DNA from: Arcobacter sp. EP1
Lineage (GTDB): Bacteria; Campylobacterota; Campylobacteria; Campylobacterales; Arcobacteraceae
DNA: 56,396 bases
Direction of reading: 5' to 3'
NCBI GenBank assembly: GCA_001655195.1
Contig: LPNY01000158.1
Coordinates: 182,236 to 238,631 of the forward strand
Below, in pieces: positions 46,408-55,047 of this stretch. Position 1 is the first letter of the stretch. Each line of letters begins with the position of its first letter. Position numbers and translations under genes: made by a program. The notes under the pieces are model-generated. The model worked only from the letters and a program-made list of their open reading frames with translations, ran no database searches and was not told the origin of the DNA.

Positions 46408-47025
46408 ATGTTTCGATTAATTAGTTCTATTATTGGTCACGTTAACCAAAAAATTGCCGTAATGGGTATATTTTTAGGTGTAATTGCAGCCTTTGTAAAC
46501 GTTGTAGCAAGATATGTTTTTGATGCATCGTTAGTGTGGGCAACTGAGTTTACAATTTATGTTTTCTTATGGAGTGTATTCTTTGGAGCAGCATATTGCT
46601 TCAAAAAAGATGCGCACATTGCCGTAACTGTCGTCTTAGACAATGTTTCTTCACGTGTTGCTAAAGTGATGTTAATTATTTCACATACAATCACATTTAT
46701 TTTCCTAGCAGCTGTTGCATACTTTGGGTATGAGTATCTTTTATTAGTTATTGACTTAGATGAGAGATCAATTGACCTTTGGGATATGCCTATGTGGGTT
46801 ATCTACTTAGTAATTCCCGTATCATTCGGATTTGCAGCATATAGAGTAGCTGAAAGACTTCATACAATTCTTTCAACATCACATGACAAGATTTTAAAAG
46901 AGAGTGAAGCTGAAATGGTATTAGCAGAGCTTGGTGTTAAATCAAAAGATAATACAAATGAACATGTAAAAGAGTTAAATGATATGGTTAAAGAAGTAGA
47001 GAAAAAGACAGGAGGTATGCTATGA
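46408..47025 (+). CDS. dctQ: TRAP transporter small permease DctQ
   Basis: A 205-residue inner-membrane protein with four hydrophobic helices (~15–35, 48–68, 88–108, 128–148). VNVVARYVFDASLVWATEFTIYVFLWSVFFGAAYCFKKDAHI is spread over the second helix region and is the family core. A longer charged C-terminal tail of ~50 residues (ELGVKSKDNTNEHVKEL, MVKEVEKKTGG) is predicted cytoplasmic and helical. It overlaps dctM by 4 bases. Confidence 0.92.
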   Translation: MFRLISSIIGHVNQKIAVMGIFLGVIAAFVNVVARYVFDASLVWATEFTIYVFLWSVFFGAAYCFKKDAHIAVTVVLDNVSSRVAKVMLIISHTITFIFLAAVAYFGYEYLLLVIDLDERSIDLWDMPMWVIYLVIPVSFGFAAYRVAERLHTILSTSHDKILKESEAEMVLAELGVKSKDNTNEHVKELNDMVKEVEKKTGGML

Positions 47026-48305
47026 GTGTTGCAGTACTGTTTGGTATATTTTTCTTTTTAGTAATTTTAGGGACACCTATTGCAGTTTGTTTAGGTGCAG
47101 CAACATTTACAACATTAATGTTGTTTACAGACATTTCTCCTATTGAGATTTCATCAATGATGTTCGAAAAAATCGAACACTATTCACTAATGGCAATTCC
47201 AATGTTCGTTCTTGCAGGTAACCTCTTATCAAAGGGTTCCGCCGCACAAAGAATTATTGAGTTTGCTAAATCGTGTGTTGGACACCTTCCAGGTGGACTT
47301 CCAATTTCAGCAATTTTTGCATCGATTATTTTTGCAGCTGTTTCTGGGTCATCTCCAGCAACTGTTGTTGCTATTGGTTCGATTATGTTTGGTGCTATTA
47401 TGCAAGCAGGTTATCCTAAAAGATATGCGGTTGGTACAATTGCCACAGCAGGTTCTTTAGGTATTCTTATTCCACCTTCAATTGTACTGATTGTATATGG
47501 AGTTACAGCAGAAGTATCTATTGGAAAACTATTCATGGCAGGTGTTGTTCCAGGTATTGGTCTTGGAATTATGATGATGTTTGTTACTTACGTAGGTGCA
47601 CGAAGACTTGGATTTAAAAGAACAGAACCAAAACCATTTAAAGAACGACTAGCACGTATGAAAGATGCATCATGGGGACTTATGACAATTGTTATTGTTA
47701 TTGGTGGTATCTATGGTGGTATTTTCACACCAACTGAAGCAGCAGCAGTAGCAGCAGTATGGGCATTCATTATTTCTGCATTTGTTTATAAAGATATTAA
47801 GATTAAAGAGATATTTGCTGTAGGATTAGAATCTGCAAAAACAACAGCAATGATTATGTTTATTATTGCAAATGCAATGTTATTTGCTCACTTCTTAACT
47901 ATTGAAAATATTCCTCAGGGAATTACAAATGCACTGATTGAAGCAAACGTTGATAAGATTATGTTCTTACTTTTAGTGAACATTTTACTTATCTTAGCTG
48001 GTTCATTTATGGAACCATCAGCAATTATTATGATTATGGTACCGTTACTTTTACCAGTAGCAGTTGCACTTGGGATTGATCCAATTCACTTTGGTATTGT
48101 AATTACAATTAATATGGAGTTAGGAATGGTATCGCCGCCTGTTGGGCTCAACCTGTTTGTTACCTCAGGTTTAACAGGTATGTCGATTAAAGATGTTATT
48201 GTCGCAGCACTTCCATGGACGTTAACAATTCTGGTAGGATTACTCTTAGTAACTTACATTCCATCAATTGCCCTTTGGCTTCCAAACTTAATGTTTGCAG
48301 GATAG
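47022..48305 (+). CDS. dctM: TRAP transporter large permease DctM
   Basis: A 427-residue membrane protein with about 12–13 helices, the normal length. SGSSPATVVAIGSIMFGAIMQ and GSLGILIPPSIVLIVYG are the conserved DctM re-entrant hairpin blocks, and MVSPPVGLNLFVTSGL the C-terminal repeat. It forms the Na+-coupled transport channel with DctQ. It is followed by a strong terminator, so the TRAP unit ends here. Confidence 0.95.
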   Translation: MSVAVLFGIFFFLVILGTPIAVCLGAATFTTLMLFTDISPIEISSMMFEKIEHYSLMAIPMFVLAGNLLSKGSAAQRIIEFAKSCVGHLPGGLPISAIFASIIFAAVSGSSPATVVAIGSIMFGAIMQAGYPKRYAVGTIATAGSLGILIPPSIVLIVYGVTAEVSIGKLFMAGVVPGIGLGIMMMFVTYVGARRLGFKRTEPKPFKERLARMKDASWGLMTIVIVIGGIYGGIFTPTEAAAVAAVWAFIISAFVYKDIKIKEIFAVGLESAKTTAMIMFIIANAMLFAHFLTIENIPQGITNALIEANVDKIMFLLLVNILLILAGSFMEPSAIIMIMVPLLLPVAVALGIDPIHFGIVITINMELGMVSPPVGLNLFVTSGLTGMSIKDVIVAALPWTLTILVGLLLVTYIPSIALWLPNLMFAG

Positions 48306-48330
48306 ATAGAAAACAATCTTTATTTAAAAA

Positions 48331-48364
48331 GGGGCGAGAACAGATGTTCTCGCCCCTTTTTTAT
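48331..48364 (+). terminator. Rho-independent terminator of the TRAP operon
   Basis: GGGGCGAGAAC (48331–48341), loop AGAT, GTTCTCGCCCC (48346–48356) then a run of seven or more T. A perfect 11-bp GC-rich stem, also preceded by A-run so it may work on both strands. Confidence 0.92.
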
Positions 48365-48427
48365 TGTTCAATAACTTCTCAAAACACTCTTTGATATATT
48401 TAGATATAATCTTCATAAAGGAAAACA

Positions 48428-48547
48428 ATGGAAACATTTCAAAATGAACTACTCTCATTTACAGTCATAACTATCGTCATTCTTATGCTTGCTTATTTCA
48501 CTAAAAAGAAAGAAGACCAATACAAACAAGAGAACAAAGAGAATTAA
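48428..48547 (+). CDS. 39-residue single-helix membrane peptide
   Basis: ATG 48428 to TAA 48547 encodes METFQNELLSFTVITIVILM and a further 19 residues. Residues ~9–24 form one hydrophobic helix, followed by a strongly charged tail (KKKEDQYKQENKEN). An AAAGGAAA site lies four bases before the ATG. It is between the TRAP terminator and the convergent kinase gene. Candidate roles are a small partner of the transporter or of the kinase. No family is recognised. Confidence 0.6.
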   Translation: METFQNELLSFTVITIVILMLAYFTKKKEDQYKQENKEN

Positions 48548-48556
48548 TTAAGCCTC

Positions 48557-50122
48557 TTAAAATGGTGGTTTAATTGGAACAATAATTTCAAATCTTGCTC
48601 CTACTTTTGTGTTACGAACACGTAATTTTCCATGCATATTCTTATCAACAATTGTTTTTGACATATACAACCCAATACCAGTACCATCACTATCTTCTTT
48701 AGTGGTAAAGTAAGGCTCAAAGATTTTATTTCGTGGTTTGACTGTAATTCCACCACCATTATCTTCAATGAAAAGTTCAATTAAAGCACCCACTTTTTTA
48801 CACTCAATTGATATTTTTGGTTTCTCTATTTTATTTGAAATCATTACATCTTTTGCATTGGAAATGATATTTAAAATCACTTGTTCATACTCATTTTTAA
48901 AGGTATTCAGTTTAAGCTGTTTATCAATATCAATCTCGATTTCAATGTTGTTATTACTCAAAGCACTTGAAACAATAGTCATAACTGATTCAACCGACTT
49001 ATAAACATAAAACTCTTGGCGATCTTTTTTAGGCATGAAGAAATTTCTAAAATCATCAATTGTATGGGACATGAAATCAATAACCTGTTCAGCCTCTTTT
49101 GCTTTTTTATTCATCGTCTCATCATCAAGCTGACCAATATTGTGTTTGAACTTCATACTCATTAGTACTGAAGAGAGCTCTGAGAGGGGTTGTCGCCATT
49201 GATGAGCGATATTACTAATCATTTCGCCCAAGGCAATGAAACGAGATTTTTGAACAAGTAACTGCTCTTTTTCTCTATTCTTTTCAATCTCTTCATAAAC
49301 TCGTTGTTCCAATGAGTTATTCAACTCTTGAAGCTGTCGAGACTTTGCTTTTACTCTATCTTGATAATTTCTTAGAACCTCATCAATTTTTTGTGATACT
49401 AAAATAGAAATCACAATAGCAATAGACAAAAAGAGAACAAATAGCAAAATATTTTGAATCACTTGAGTTTTAACTCTTTTTTTCAAGGCTTTCTTTCGTT
49501 TTTCTATGGCATTTTCAATATCATCAATATAAACTCCCGAAGCAATAACCCAGTTCCAAGCAGGATAGTGTTTAAAATAAGAGAGTTTTTGTTGTATAGT
49601 TTGAGAGTGCAGTTTCTTATACGCATATTGGGTATAGGACTCCCCATTTTTTCGAATATCAGTCAAAAACATCTCTCGAAATTTTTTTCCATTGGCATCA
49701 GTATAGTTTGTAGAAATGAGTTGCCCCAATAAATCAGGACGGTTTGGATTTACGATTAATCGTGCAAAATCATCACCACCTGAAATATTTTGGATATCAT
49801 AAACAAAAACATAGTTACTTTTACTCTCTTGAAAAGTGATATTATTTAATAAGCGTACCATATCTTTTTTCAACTCATCTTCTGTTAAATCATTTTTGGT
49901 TGAGTTATACCGCAAAATATCAATAACTGTATCAATCTCTTTTTTTAAAAACTTCTTTTGATTTTCATAATACTCTTCAACAAATTTTTCCATCTGTAAA
50001 TCAAAATCATCATAGGTATTTTTAACATAAAAATAGGAGATAAAAAAAGTCATGGAAGTCATAATAATAATAAAAACATAAATGATAATTTTAGAAATAT
50101 TTTTTTCGGTGATAAGTCGCAA
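48557..50122 (-). CDS. Sensor histidine kinase with Cache-type periplasmic domain
   Basis: A 521-residue membrane kinase. A TM helix (~10–32), a periplasmic single-Cache region (~35–215; YVFVYD, GVYIDDIE) and a second TM (~222–243) are followed by a coiled coil. The H-box is SNIAHQWRQPLSELSSVLM, the phospho-accepting His. The ATPase has NAKDVMI (N), DNGGGI (G1) and GTGIGLYMSK (G2). TTG start at 50122 with GGAG six bases upstream. It is divergent from an OmpR-type regulator and downstream of the TRAP genes, so it may sense a carboxylate. Confidence 0.9.
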   Translation of the reverse strand: MRLITEKNISKIIIYVFIIIMTSMTFFISYFYVKNTYDDFDLQMEKFVEEYYENQKKFLKKEIDTVIDILRYNSTKNDLTEDELKKDMVRLLNNITFQESKSNYVFVYDIQNISGGDDFARLIVNPNRPDLLGQLISTNYTDANGKKFREMFLTDIRKNGESYTQYAYKKLHSQTIQQKLSYFKHYPAWNWVIASGVYIDDIENAIEKRKKALKKRVKTQVIQNILLFVLFLSIAIVISILVSQKIDEVLRNYQDRVKAKSRQLQELNNSLEQRVYEEIEKNREKEQLLVQKSRFIALGEMISNIAHQWRQPLSELSSVLMSMKFKHNIGQLDDETMNKKAKEAEQVIDFMSHTIDDFRNFFMPKKDRQEFYVYKSVESVMTIVSSALSNNNIEIEIDIDKQLKLNTFKNEYEQVILNIISNAKDVMISNKIEKPKISIECKKVGALIELFIEDNGGGITVKPRNKIFEPYFTTKEDSDGTGIGLYMSKTIVDKNMHGKLRVRNTKVGARFEIIVPIKPPF

Positions 50123-50158
50123 TGTTACTCCAATAAATCAATAGTTATATAATAGATA

Positions 50159-50177
50159 ATATGCTATGATAGCATAT
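50159..50177. promoter_or_regulatory. Perfect palindrome in the divergent kinase/regulator promoter
   Basis: ATATGCTATGATAGCATAT: 9-bp arms around one central G. It lies in the ~105-base gap between the divergent kinase and regulator starts. ATAGTTA (50141) and TAACTAT (50180) flank it as outer inverted repeats. It is a plausible operator for joint control. Confidence 0.5.
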
Positions 50178-50227
50178 CTTAACTATAGAGATGTTTTAAA
50201 TATTTTACTTTTAAATAAGGGTTGAAA

Positions 50228-50911
50228 ATGACAAAAGAGCTTTTAAATCAACTGAGTGGATTTAACCTATTGTATGTTGAAGATGAAGTTGGTATTCAAA
50301 AAAATATTCATGAAATACTTGATTGTATGTTTAAAAATATCTACCTCGCAAATGATGGTGAACAAGCTTACAGAATTTATGAAAAAGAGAAGCCCGATTT
50401 AATCATCACAGATATTCAAATGCCAAAACTCAACGGTATTGAACTAACCAAAAGAATTCGACGAACTGATTCAAAAGTACGTATTATTATCACTTCAGCT
50501 CATACGGATTTAAACTATATGCTTGATGCTGCAGAACTACACCTCGTAAAATATATTGTCAAACCAATCACGGAAGCAAAACTCACAGAAGCCCTACATA
50601 GTTTTATTGAAAGTTATGAAGGAGCAAAAGTTTATAACCTAACACACTCATGGATTTATGATGAGAGTAAATCACTCATTCGAGGACCCCAAGAAGAGTT
50701 TGTTTTAACCAAAAAAGAGAATGCCTTTTTAAAGCTACTTGTCATCAAAAAACGGCTTATTACTTATGAAGAGATTGAAAATATTCTATGGGATGATAAT
50801 ACAGTCATGACACAAAATGCCCTACGACTTTTTATTAAAAACTTTAGAAAGAAATTACCAGAAAATACCCTGAAAAATGTTCAAGGTACTGGTTATCGAC
50901 TCGTTTTATAG
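50228..50911 (+). CDS. OmpR-family response regulator
   Basis: A 227-residue regulator. The receiver domain has LYVEDEVG acidic pair, phospho-Asp in LIITDIQMPKLNGIEL, the Thr/Ser in ITSAH and Lys in YIVKPIT. The C-terminal winged helix (~150–227; TKKENAFLKLLV, NALRLFIKNFRKKLP, VQGTGYRLVL) is the OmpR/PhoB type. ATG 50228 fits better than TTG 50222. It pairs with the divergent kinase. Its likely targets are the 11-bp repeats upstream of both dctP genes. Confidence 0.92.
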   Translation: MTKELLNQLSGFNLLYVEDEVGIQKNIHEILDCMFKNIYLANDGEQAYRIYEKEKPDLIITDIQMPKLNGIELTKRIRRTDSKVRIIITSAHTDLNYMLDAAELHLVKYIVKPITEAKLTEALHSFIESYEGAKVYNLTHSWIYDESKSLIRGPQEEFVLTKKENAFLKLLVIKKRLITYEEIENILWDDNTVMTQNALRLFIKNFRKKLPENTLKNVQGTGYRLVL

Positions 50912-50931
50912 GTAGTGTGTAGAAACACTAC
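50912..50931. terminator. Bidirectional hairpin between convergent genes
   Basis: GTAGTGT (50912–50918) pairs with ACACTAC (50925–50931). It begins right after the regulator stop and overlaps the last codon of the convergent EI24 gene. The short T tracts make this a weak terminator. Confidence 0.4.
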
Positions 50932-51791
50932 TGTTCTACACGTTCATATCCGCCATTACTATTTGTATTCGCCTCTTTTTCCATCTTAATATCATCCATA
51001 TTATTAATCACACTACCTCGTAATTTATTGAGTTTTCCATAATAAGCATGCCCTAAATAAATAATATAAAATACAGCAGAAAAGAGAGTAATAAAAGGAA
51101 TCATAGAGATAAAATATAAAAATAGTGTTCTACCTCTAAAGGCCAATGAGTTTTTCTTATAAACTACTTCATACTCTTCTTCACTTAAAAGAGTTGACGC
51201 CACATCATAATTTAAGAGCTTATGGAAAAAGTAATACAAAGGAATATTAATCACAACTAAATTTAAAACAGGAATAAAATATAAAGGAACGAATAAAATA
51301 AATAATAGTATCATCACTAAAGTTGATTTTATCAATACCCACAATGGTGATATTAACGTACCATGACCATGAAGTTCTAAATGCTGATAGTGCCGCTTAT
51401 GTAAAACACTTAAAATTCCAGGCGTTAAAAATCCAATAACCACTAAGGTTAAAAAAACAGAGAACATCATCACAAAAACAGTACCCAAAGTATAAACTAA
51501 AAAGCCAACTAGTCCAGAAAGTATTGAGTATTGTACTAAAAACCCAAAAACTGTTGCCATCCAAATAAAATAAAAAGGTGCCGCAGGGTCAATTATCACA
51601 TCGTTACCTGCTTGAACTTGATCTAAATAGAGTTGTAATGCCTCCATTCCGTAACCAGCAGCTGTAAAAAAAACAACATACATCACTACCATTACAAATA
51701 GCAGCGGTATTAATGCAAACATCAACATCTTGGATGTAAAAAAATCTTTTATACTTTGTAGAATAATCTCAAATTCCGTATCGTGACTCAT
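50928..51791 (-). CDS. EI24/CysZ-like membrane protein
   Basis: A 287-residue protein with about six hydrophobic segments. The opening (FEIILQSIKDFFTSKMLMFALIPLL) and the block YYFFHKLLNYDVASTLLSEEEY match the EI24 domain family, which includes the CysZ sulfate transporters. The sulfate-uptake role is not established for this subgroup. The C-terminal 30 residues are charged. It is 37 bases downstream of the radical SAM gene, so they may be cotranscribed. Confidence 0.82.
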   Translation of the reverse strand: MSHDTEFEIILQSIKDFFTSKMLMFALIPLLFVMVVMYVVFFTAAGYGMEALQLYLDQVQAGNDVIIDPAAPFYFIWMATVFGFLVQYSILSGLVGFLVYTLGTVFVMMFSVFLTLVVIGFLTPGILSVLHKRHYQHLELHGHGTLISPLWVLIKSTLVMILLFILFVPLYFIPVLNLVVINIPLYYFFHKLLNYDVASTLLSEEEYEVVYKKNSLAFRGRTLFLYFISMIPFITLFSAVFYIIYLGHAYYGKLNKLRGSVINNMDDIKMEKEANTNSNGGYERVEQ

Positions 51792-51828
51792 TTAATTCCC
51801 TTAAATAATTTATCTTATTATATCTAAT

Positions 51829-52719
51829 TTATTGTGAAATAATTGCAGAACTATCAAAGCGTGTTCGGTAAGAACAGTGTTGGCATAACTCTTCAACTAC
51901 CCTATTCTCTTTAAAACCTTTTTGAATAGTTTTCACTCGTGAACTATCCAAAATTGTAGATAAAGAGTCTTCATTAATATTACCCAAATCTATTACGCCA
52001 TCTTTATCCAAACAACAAGGAGTTACTTTTCCTGAAGCTAAAATTGAAAAATGAGAATCAAGACCATAACAAAACCCTTTTTTAGAGACAAAATCATTCT
52101 CTAAACTTGGCCACTCAAAATAGTCATCAAAATTAAAAAATACTTTTGGTGAAATACGAATGTTTTTAGGTCGATTTGTATAAATCTCATTCATATTAAT
52201 TTGTGTATTAAAACGCTCATTTACATAATCAAAAACCGCTTGGTTAAATGCTTTTGCACTTTCATCTTCATCCAAATTCCAAATACGTAGATTGATAAAA
52301 TGGTTTTGTCTATTTTTAATGGCATACTCAATATAAGAAAGAATTGGATCTAAATACTCAATAAGTGTTTTTTTATGGGAGTTTGCATTATAAGAGTTAA
52401 CAGAAAAATTAATCTGTTTTAATACAGGATGTAATAGCATCTCAAACATCAGTTGGCTTAGGTTATTTGCTGTAGTTGTTACATTGACTTTCAAGTTATG
52501 TTTATGTGAAATATCAAAATACTCCCCTAAATTCGTCACCACCAAAGGATCACCCACTACATGATACGCTAACTCTTTAGTATACTCTTTTGCTTGGAGG
52601 TTAATTTTCTCAAATAAAGCTTTAGAGATACTTTGATTAGGTAGTATTTTAGGAGGGCAAAATGTACATTTTAGGTTACAGATATTGGTAATTTCTACAT
52701 GAATCTTTTTATACTTTAT
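51829..52719 (-). CDS. Radical SAM / SPASM-like protein with apparent AUA start
   Basis: The frame includes the radical SAM motif ICNLKCTFCPP (Cys14, Cys18, Cys21) only if it begins upstream of GTG 52557. The in-frame stop is at 52735. Between them there is no ATG, GTG or TTG. The codon ATA 52719–52717 lies six bases after AAGGA and gives xKYKKIHVEITNICNLKC, just where relatives have Met. The 296-residue product has a C-terminal SPASM-like Cys set (PCCLDKDG, ELCQHC) for a second iron-sulfur cluster. The substrate is unknown. If ATA is not used, the gene is effectively a pseudogene. Confidence 0.8.
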   Translation of the reverse strand: MKYKKIHVEITNICNLKCTFCPPKILPNQSISKALFEKINLQAKEYTKELAYHVVGDPLVVTNLGEYFDISHKHNLKVNVTTTANNLSQLMFEMLLHPVLKQINFSVNSYNANSHKKTLIEYLDPILSYIEYAIKNRQNHFINLRIWNLDEDESAKAFNQAVFDYVNERFNTQINMNEIYTNRPKNIRISPKVFFNFDDYFEWPSLENDFVSKKGFCYGLDSHFSILASGKVTPCCLDKDGVIDLGNINEDSLSTILDSSRVKTIQKGFKENRVVEELCQHCSYRTRFDSSAIISQ

Positions 52720-52828
52720 AACAAATCCTTTTCAAAATGAAGTATAACAAACTAAGATAATAAAACGCGTTAAACTCATAGTGAAAATTTTCAAAATTAT
52801 ATTGCTTAAAAGCTGGACATAAAAAAGA

Positions 52829-52863
52829 ATCCCCTACGAAAATCGGGCGACTTCATAGGGGAT
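52829..52863 (-). terminator. Terminator/attenuator hairpin upstream of the radical SAM gene
   Basis: On the minus strand ATCCCCTA (52863–52856) pairs with TAGGGGAT (52836–52829). The stem continues with three more base pairs after one mismatch and is followed by TCTTTTTT. It is a convincing intrinsic terminator lying 110 bases before the apparent radical SAM start. Confidence 0.7.
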
Positions 52864-52967
52864 AAATGGGTGTTTGTTTGATTTTATTTGCTTAAGGAAA
52901 GCACCATACTATCACAAACTTGGGAACTAAAAGGAAAAATTAGTTTTTAAGGAATGAATGGGGGAGA

Positions 52968-52990
52968 AATAAAAGTATAATACTTTTATT
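52968..52990. repeat. 23-bp perfect palindrome
   Basis: Two 11-bp arms, AATAAAAGTAT and ATACTTTTATT, surround one central A. It could be an operator or a weak bidirectional terminator. Confidence 0.6.
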
Positions 52991-53299
52991 GTGTAACTTG
53001 TTAACCTTTTAAAGTTCCCACTTTCATTGCAATAGTTCTCATAACAGTTTTAAAATTTATCTGTGTTATTCATACCTCCTTGCAATTAATCTTCTTAATT
53101 GTAACTCCTTTAATGTTAGAAAGGAACAAAAAAAGAAAACTAACATAAAAACAAAAGTTTAAATGACTAATTTGTTCTAAAACTCCTGACTAGTAGGCTT
53201 TTAAAAGCTTAATGTAAGCTGTAATTTTCACAAAACTTGGTTCTATTTTCATTATTAAATAACATTATAGTATTATTTATTATATGAAAGGATTGCATC

Positions 53300-54643
53300 A
53301 TGGCATTTTATTCATCATTTGGAGCAGCGTCAGAAGTAACAGGTTCTTGCCATCTGTTAGAGATTGGTCACATTAAACTACTCATCGATTGTGGTATGTT
53401 CCAAGGGAAAGAAGAAACACTCAACTATGAAGAGTTTGGCTTTGATCCTAGAAAAATTAACTACCTTATTCTAACCCATGCCCATTTAGACCATATTGGT
53501 CGTGTTCCTCTTTTAGTCAAAAAAGGATTCAAAGGTTCAATTATTTGTACAAAAGCTACCTTTGATATTGCAAAACTTATGCTAAAAAATTCTGCAGGTA
53601 TTTTACAAGAAAAAGAACACCCTCTTTACACAATGGATGATATTGAACCAGTATTAAATCTCTTTGATACCTTTTTAGAATACAACCAAAGTTTAAATTT
53701 AGAAGAAGATATTCGTATTAGTTTTAAAAATGCAGGGCATATTTTGGGTTCCGCATCTTTAAAAGTCAAATACGAAGAAGATGGCATGAAAAAAAGTGCC
53801 GTTTTTTCGGGAGACATCGGACAGCAGTCTCGTATTATAACCTCAGCTCTTGATTGTTGGCACAAAGCAAACTATATTTTTATAGAAGCCACCTACGGAG
53901 ATAGACAACATCCTAATCTTGCACTTTCAATCAATGATTTTAAGCAAAAAATAGTACAAAAAACACATCATGGAGGGGTTGTTGTTTTACCCTCTTTTGC
54001 ACTGGAGCGTACCCAAGAAATTCTCTATTTATTACGACAATTAAGTCTAGAAAAGAAACTTGAAAATATTCCTGTATTTTTAGATTCTCCTTTAGCTATA
54101 AATGTCACTAAAACCTTTACAAACTATCCTGAACTGTTTAACGAAGAGATTAAAACTATTTTAAATAAAGGAGAGAATCCTTTTTCTTTTAAAGAACTTA
54201 CTACCTGTTATACCAAAGAAGAATCCATACAAATCAATGAAACCCAAGGTGCAAAAATAATCATCGCAGGCTCTGGTATGTGTGAAGGTGGACGAGTTAA
54301 ATATCACCTAGCTAGATATTTGCAGGATAGAAAAAATATGGTTTTATTTATTGGCTATCAAGTGGGTGGAACACTTGGAAAAAAAATATTAGCAGGAGAA
54401 GATACCATAGAAATAGAGGGGCACCTAATTAAGATAAATGCAACCATTAGCTGTATTGATGGTTTTTCTGCCCATGCAGACCAAAAAGAACTCATTCATT
54501 TTATTAAAAATATTAAAGATATCTATTGTATTAACCTTATTCATGGTGATAAAACTAAATTAGAGATTTTTAAAGAAAAACTTTCTCATGAACTCAAAGA
54601 CAAAGTACATATTGTCAAAATGAAAGAGCGAATCTATATCTAA
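53300..54643 (+). CDS. Beta-CASP metallo-beta-lactamase RNase-like protein
   Basis: A 447-residue nuclease-fold enzyme. THAHLDHIGR (His60, His62, Asp64, His65) is the zinc motif. GHILGSAS and FSGDIGQ hold the next ligands. VLPSFALERTQEILYLL starts the beta-CASP domain, IIAGSGMCEGGRVKYHL carries its C-terminal part and GFSAHADQKEL the final His. These features match YSH1/CPSF73-like RNA-processing enzymes. AAAGGA lies seven bases before the ATG. It is followed by a small gene and a DEAD-box helicase, suggesting an RNA-metabolism unit. Confidence 0.92.
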   Translation: MAFYSSFGAASEVTGSCHLLEIGHIKLLIDCGMFQGKEETLNYEEFGFDPRKINYLILTHAHLDHIGRVPLLVKKGFKGSIICTKATFDIAKLMLKNSAGILQEKEHPLYTMDDIEPVLNLFDTFLEYNQSLNLEEDIRISFKNAGHILGSASLKVKYEEDGMKKSAVFSGDIGQQSRIITSALDCWHKANYIFIEATYGDRQHPNLALSINDFKQKIVQKTHHGGVVVLPSFALERTQEILYLLRQLSLEKKLENIPVFLDSPLAINVTKTFTNYPELFNEEIKTILNKGENPFSFKELTTCYTKEESIQINETQGAKIIIAGSGMCEGGRVKYHLARYLQDRKNMVLFIGYQVGGTLGKKILAGEDTIEIEGHLIKINATISCIDGFSAHADQKELIHFIKNIKDIYCINLIHGDKTKLEIFKEKLSHELKDKVHIVKMKERIYI

Positions 54644-54709
54644 ATGGGGCTATTATAAACAATTGGGTATTATTCTAAAAAAATTTACATAAACGTTAAA
54701 GGTTTCTTA

Positions 54710-55036
54710 ATGGAAATGATTTTAAATGAGAATGATATTGTTGTTGGTGCCCAATTTGAAAACGGTACAATCCAAGATTATATTGATGATGCACAAACTT
54801 ACGGTTTAGTCAGAATCAATGATGCAACAGTTAATTGGTTTTTGTACAACGATTTAGATAGCCCAGAAGATCTTCAAGAACTTTATAAACGTGTAGTAAA
54901 AAGCCCCAATCACTCTATTCAAGATGATCATGGAGAACAAGTTGTCATGTTTGATAAACAAGGAGATGTTACCTTTGAAGAGTTTGCTTCAATCATCGAT
55001 GCATATTTAGATGCTGAGATGGGTAACTACATATAA
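54710..55036 (+). CDS. Small acidic protein of unknown function
   Basis: A 108-residue, strongly acidic protein. It starts MEMILNENDIVVGAQFENGT and ends IDAYLDAEMGNYI. No signal peptide, membrane helix or Cys is present. AAAGG is seven bases before the ATG. It is 66 bases after the beta-CASP gene and 11 bases before the apparent AUU start of the helicase. I do not recognise the family. Confidence 0.8.
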   Translation: MEMILNENDIVVGAQFENGTIQDYIDDAQTYGLVRINDATVNWFLYNDLDSPEDLQELYKRVVKSPNHSIQDDHGEQVVMFDKQGDVTFEEFASIIDAYLDAEMGNYI

Positions 55037-55047
55037 AAGGATATCCT

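Larger units (their letters stand above)
52720..53299. other. 580-bp non-coding region with hairpins and mini-ORFs
   Basis: No convincing gene is present. In the minus direction it holds three short frames: an ATT-started nonapeptide 53099–53070 after AAAGGAG, ATG 53073–53050 overlapping its stop by ATGA, and ATG 53042–53001 (13 residues). Then come a 23-bp palindrome (52968–52990) and a terminator (52829–52863). The layout fits a leader RNA, an attenuator or an sRNA upstream of the radical SAM gene. In the plus direction TATAGT near 53265 may be the -10 for the beta-CASP gene. Confidence 0.45.

Noticed and set aside
51829-52557. Radical SAM protein starting at GTG 52557
   Set aside because: This start falls 34 codons after the last cluster cysteine, although the upstream frame clearly encodes the motif.
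52801-53160. 6S, SRP or RNase P RNA in the non-coding region
   Set aside because: I could not find the conserved SRP loop motif or RNase P core, and there is no 6S-like long rod. Only a terminator and short hairpins are supported.
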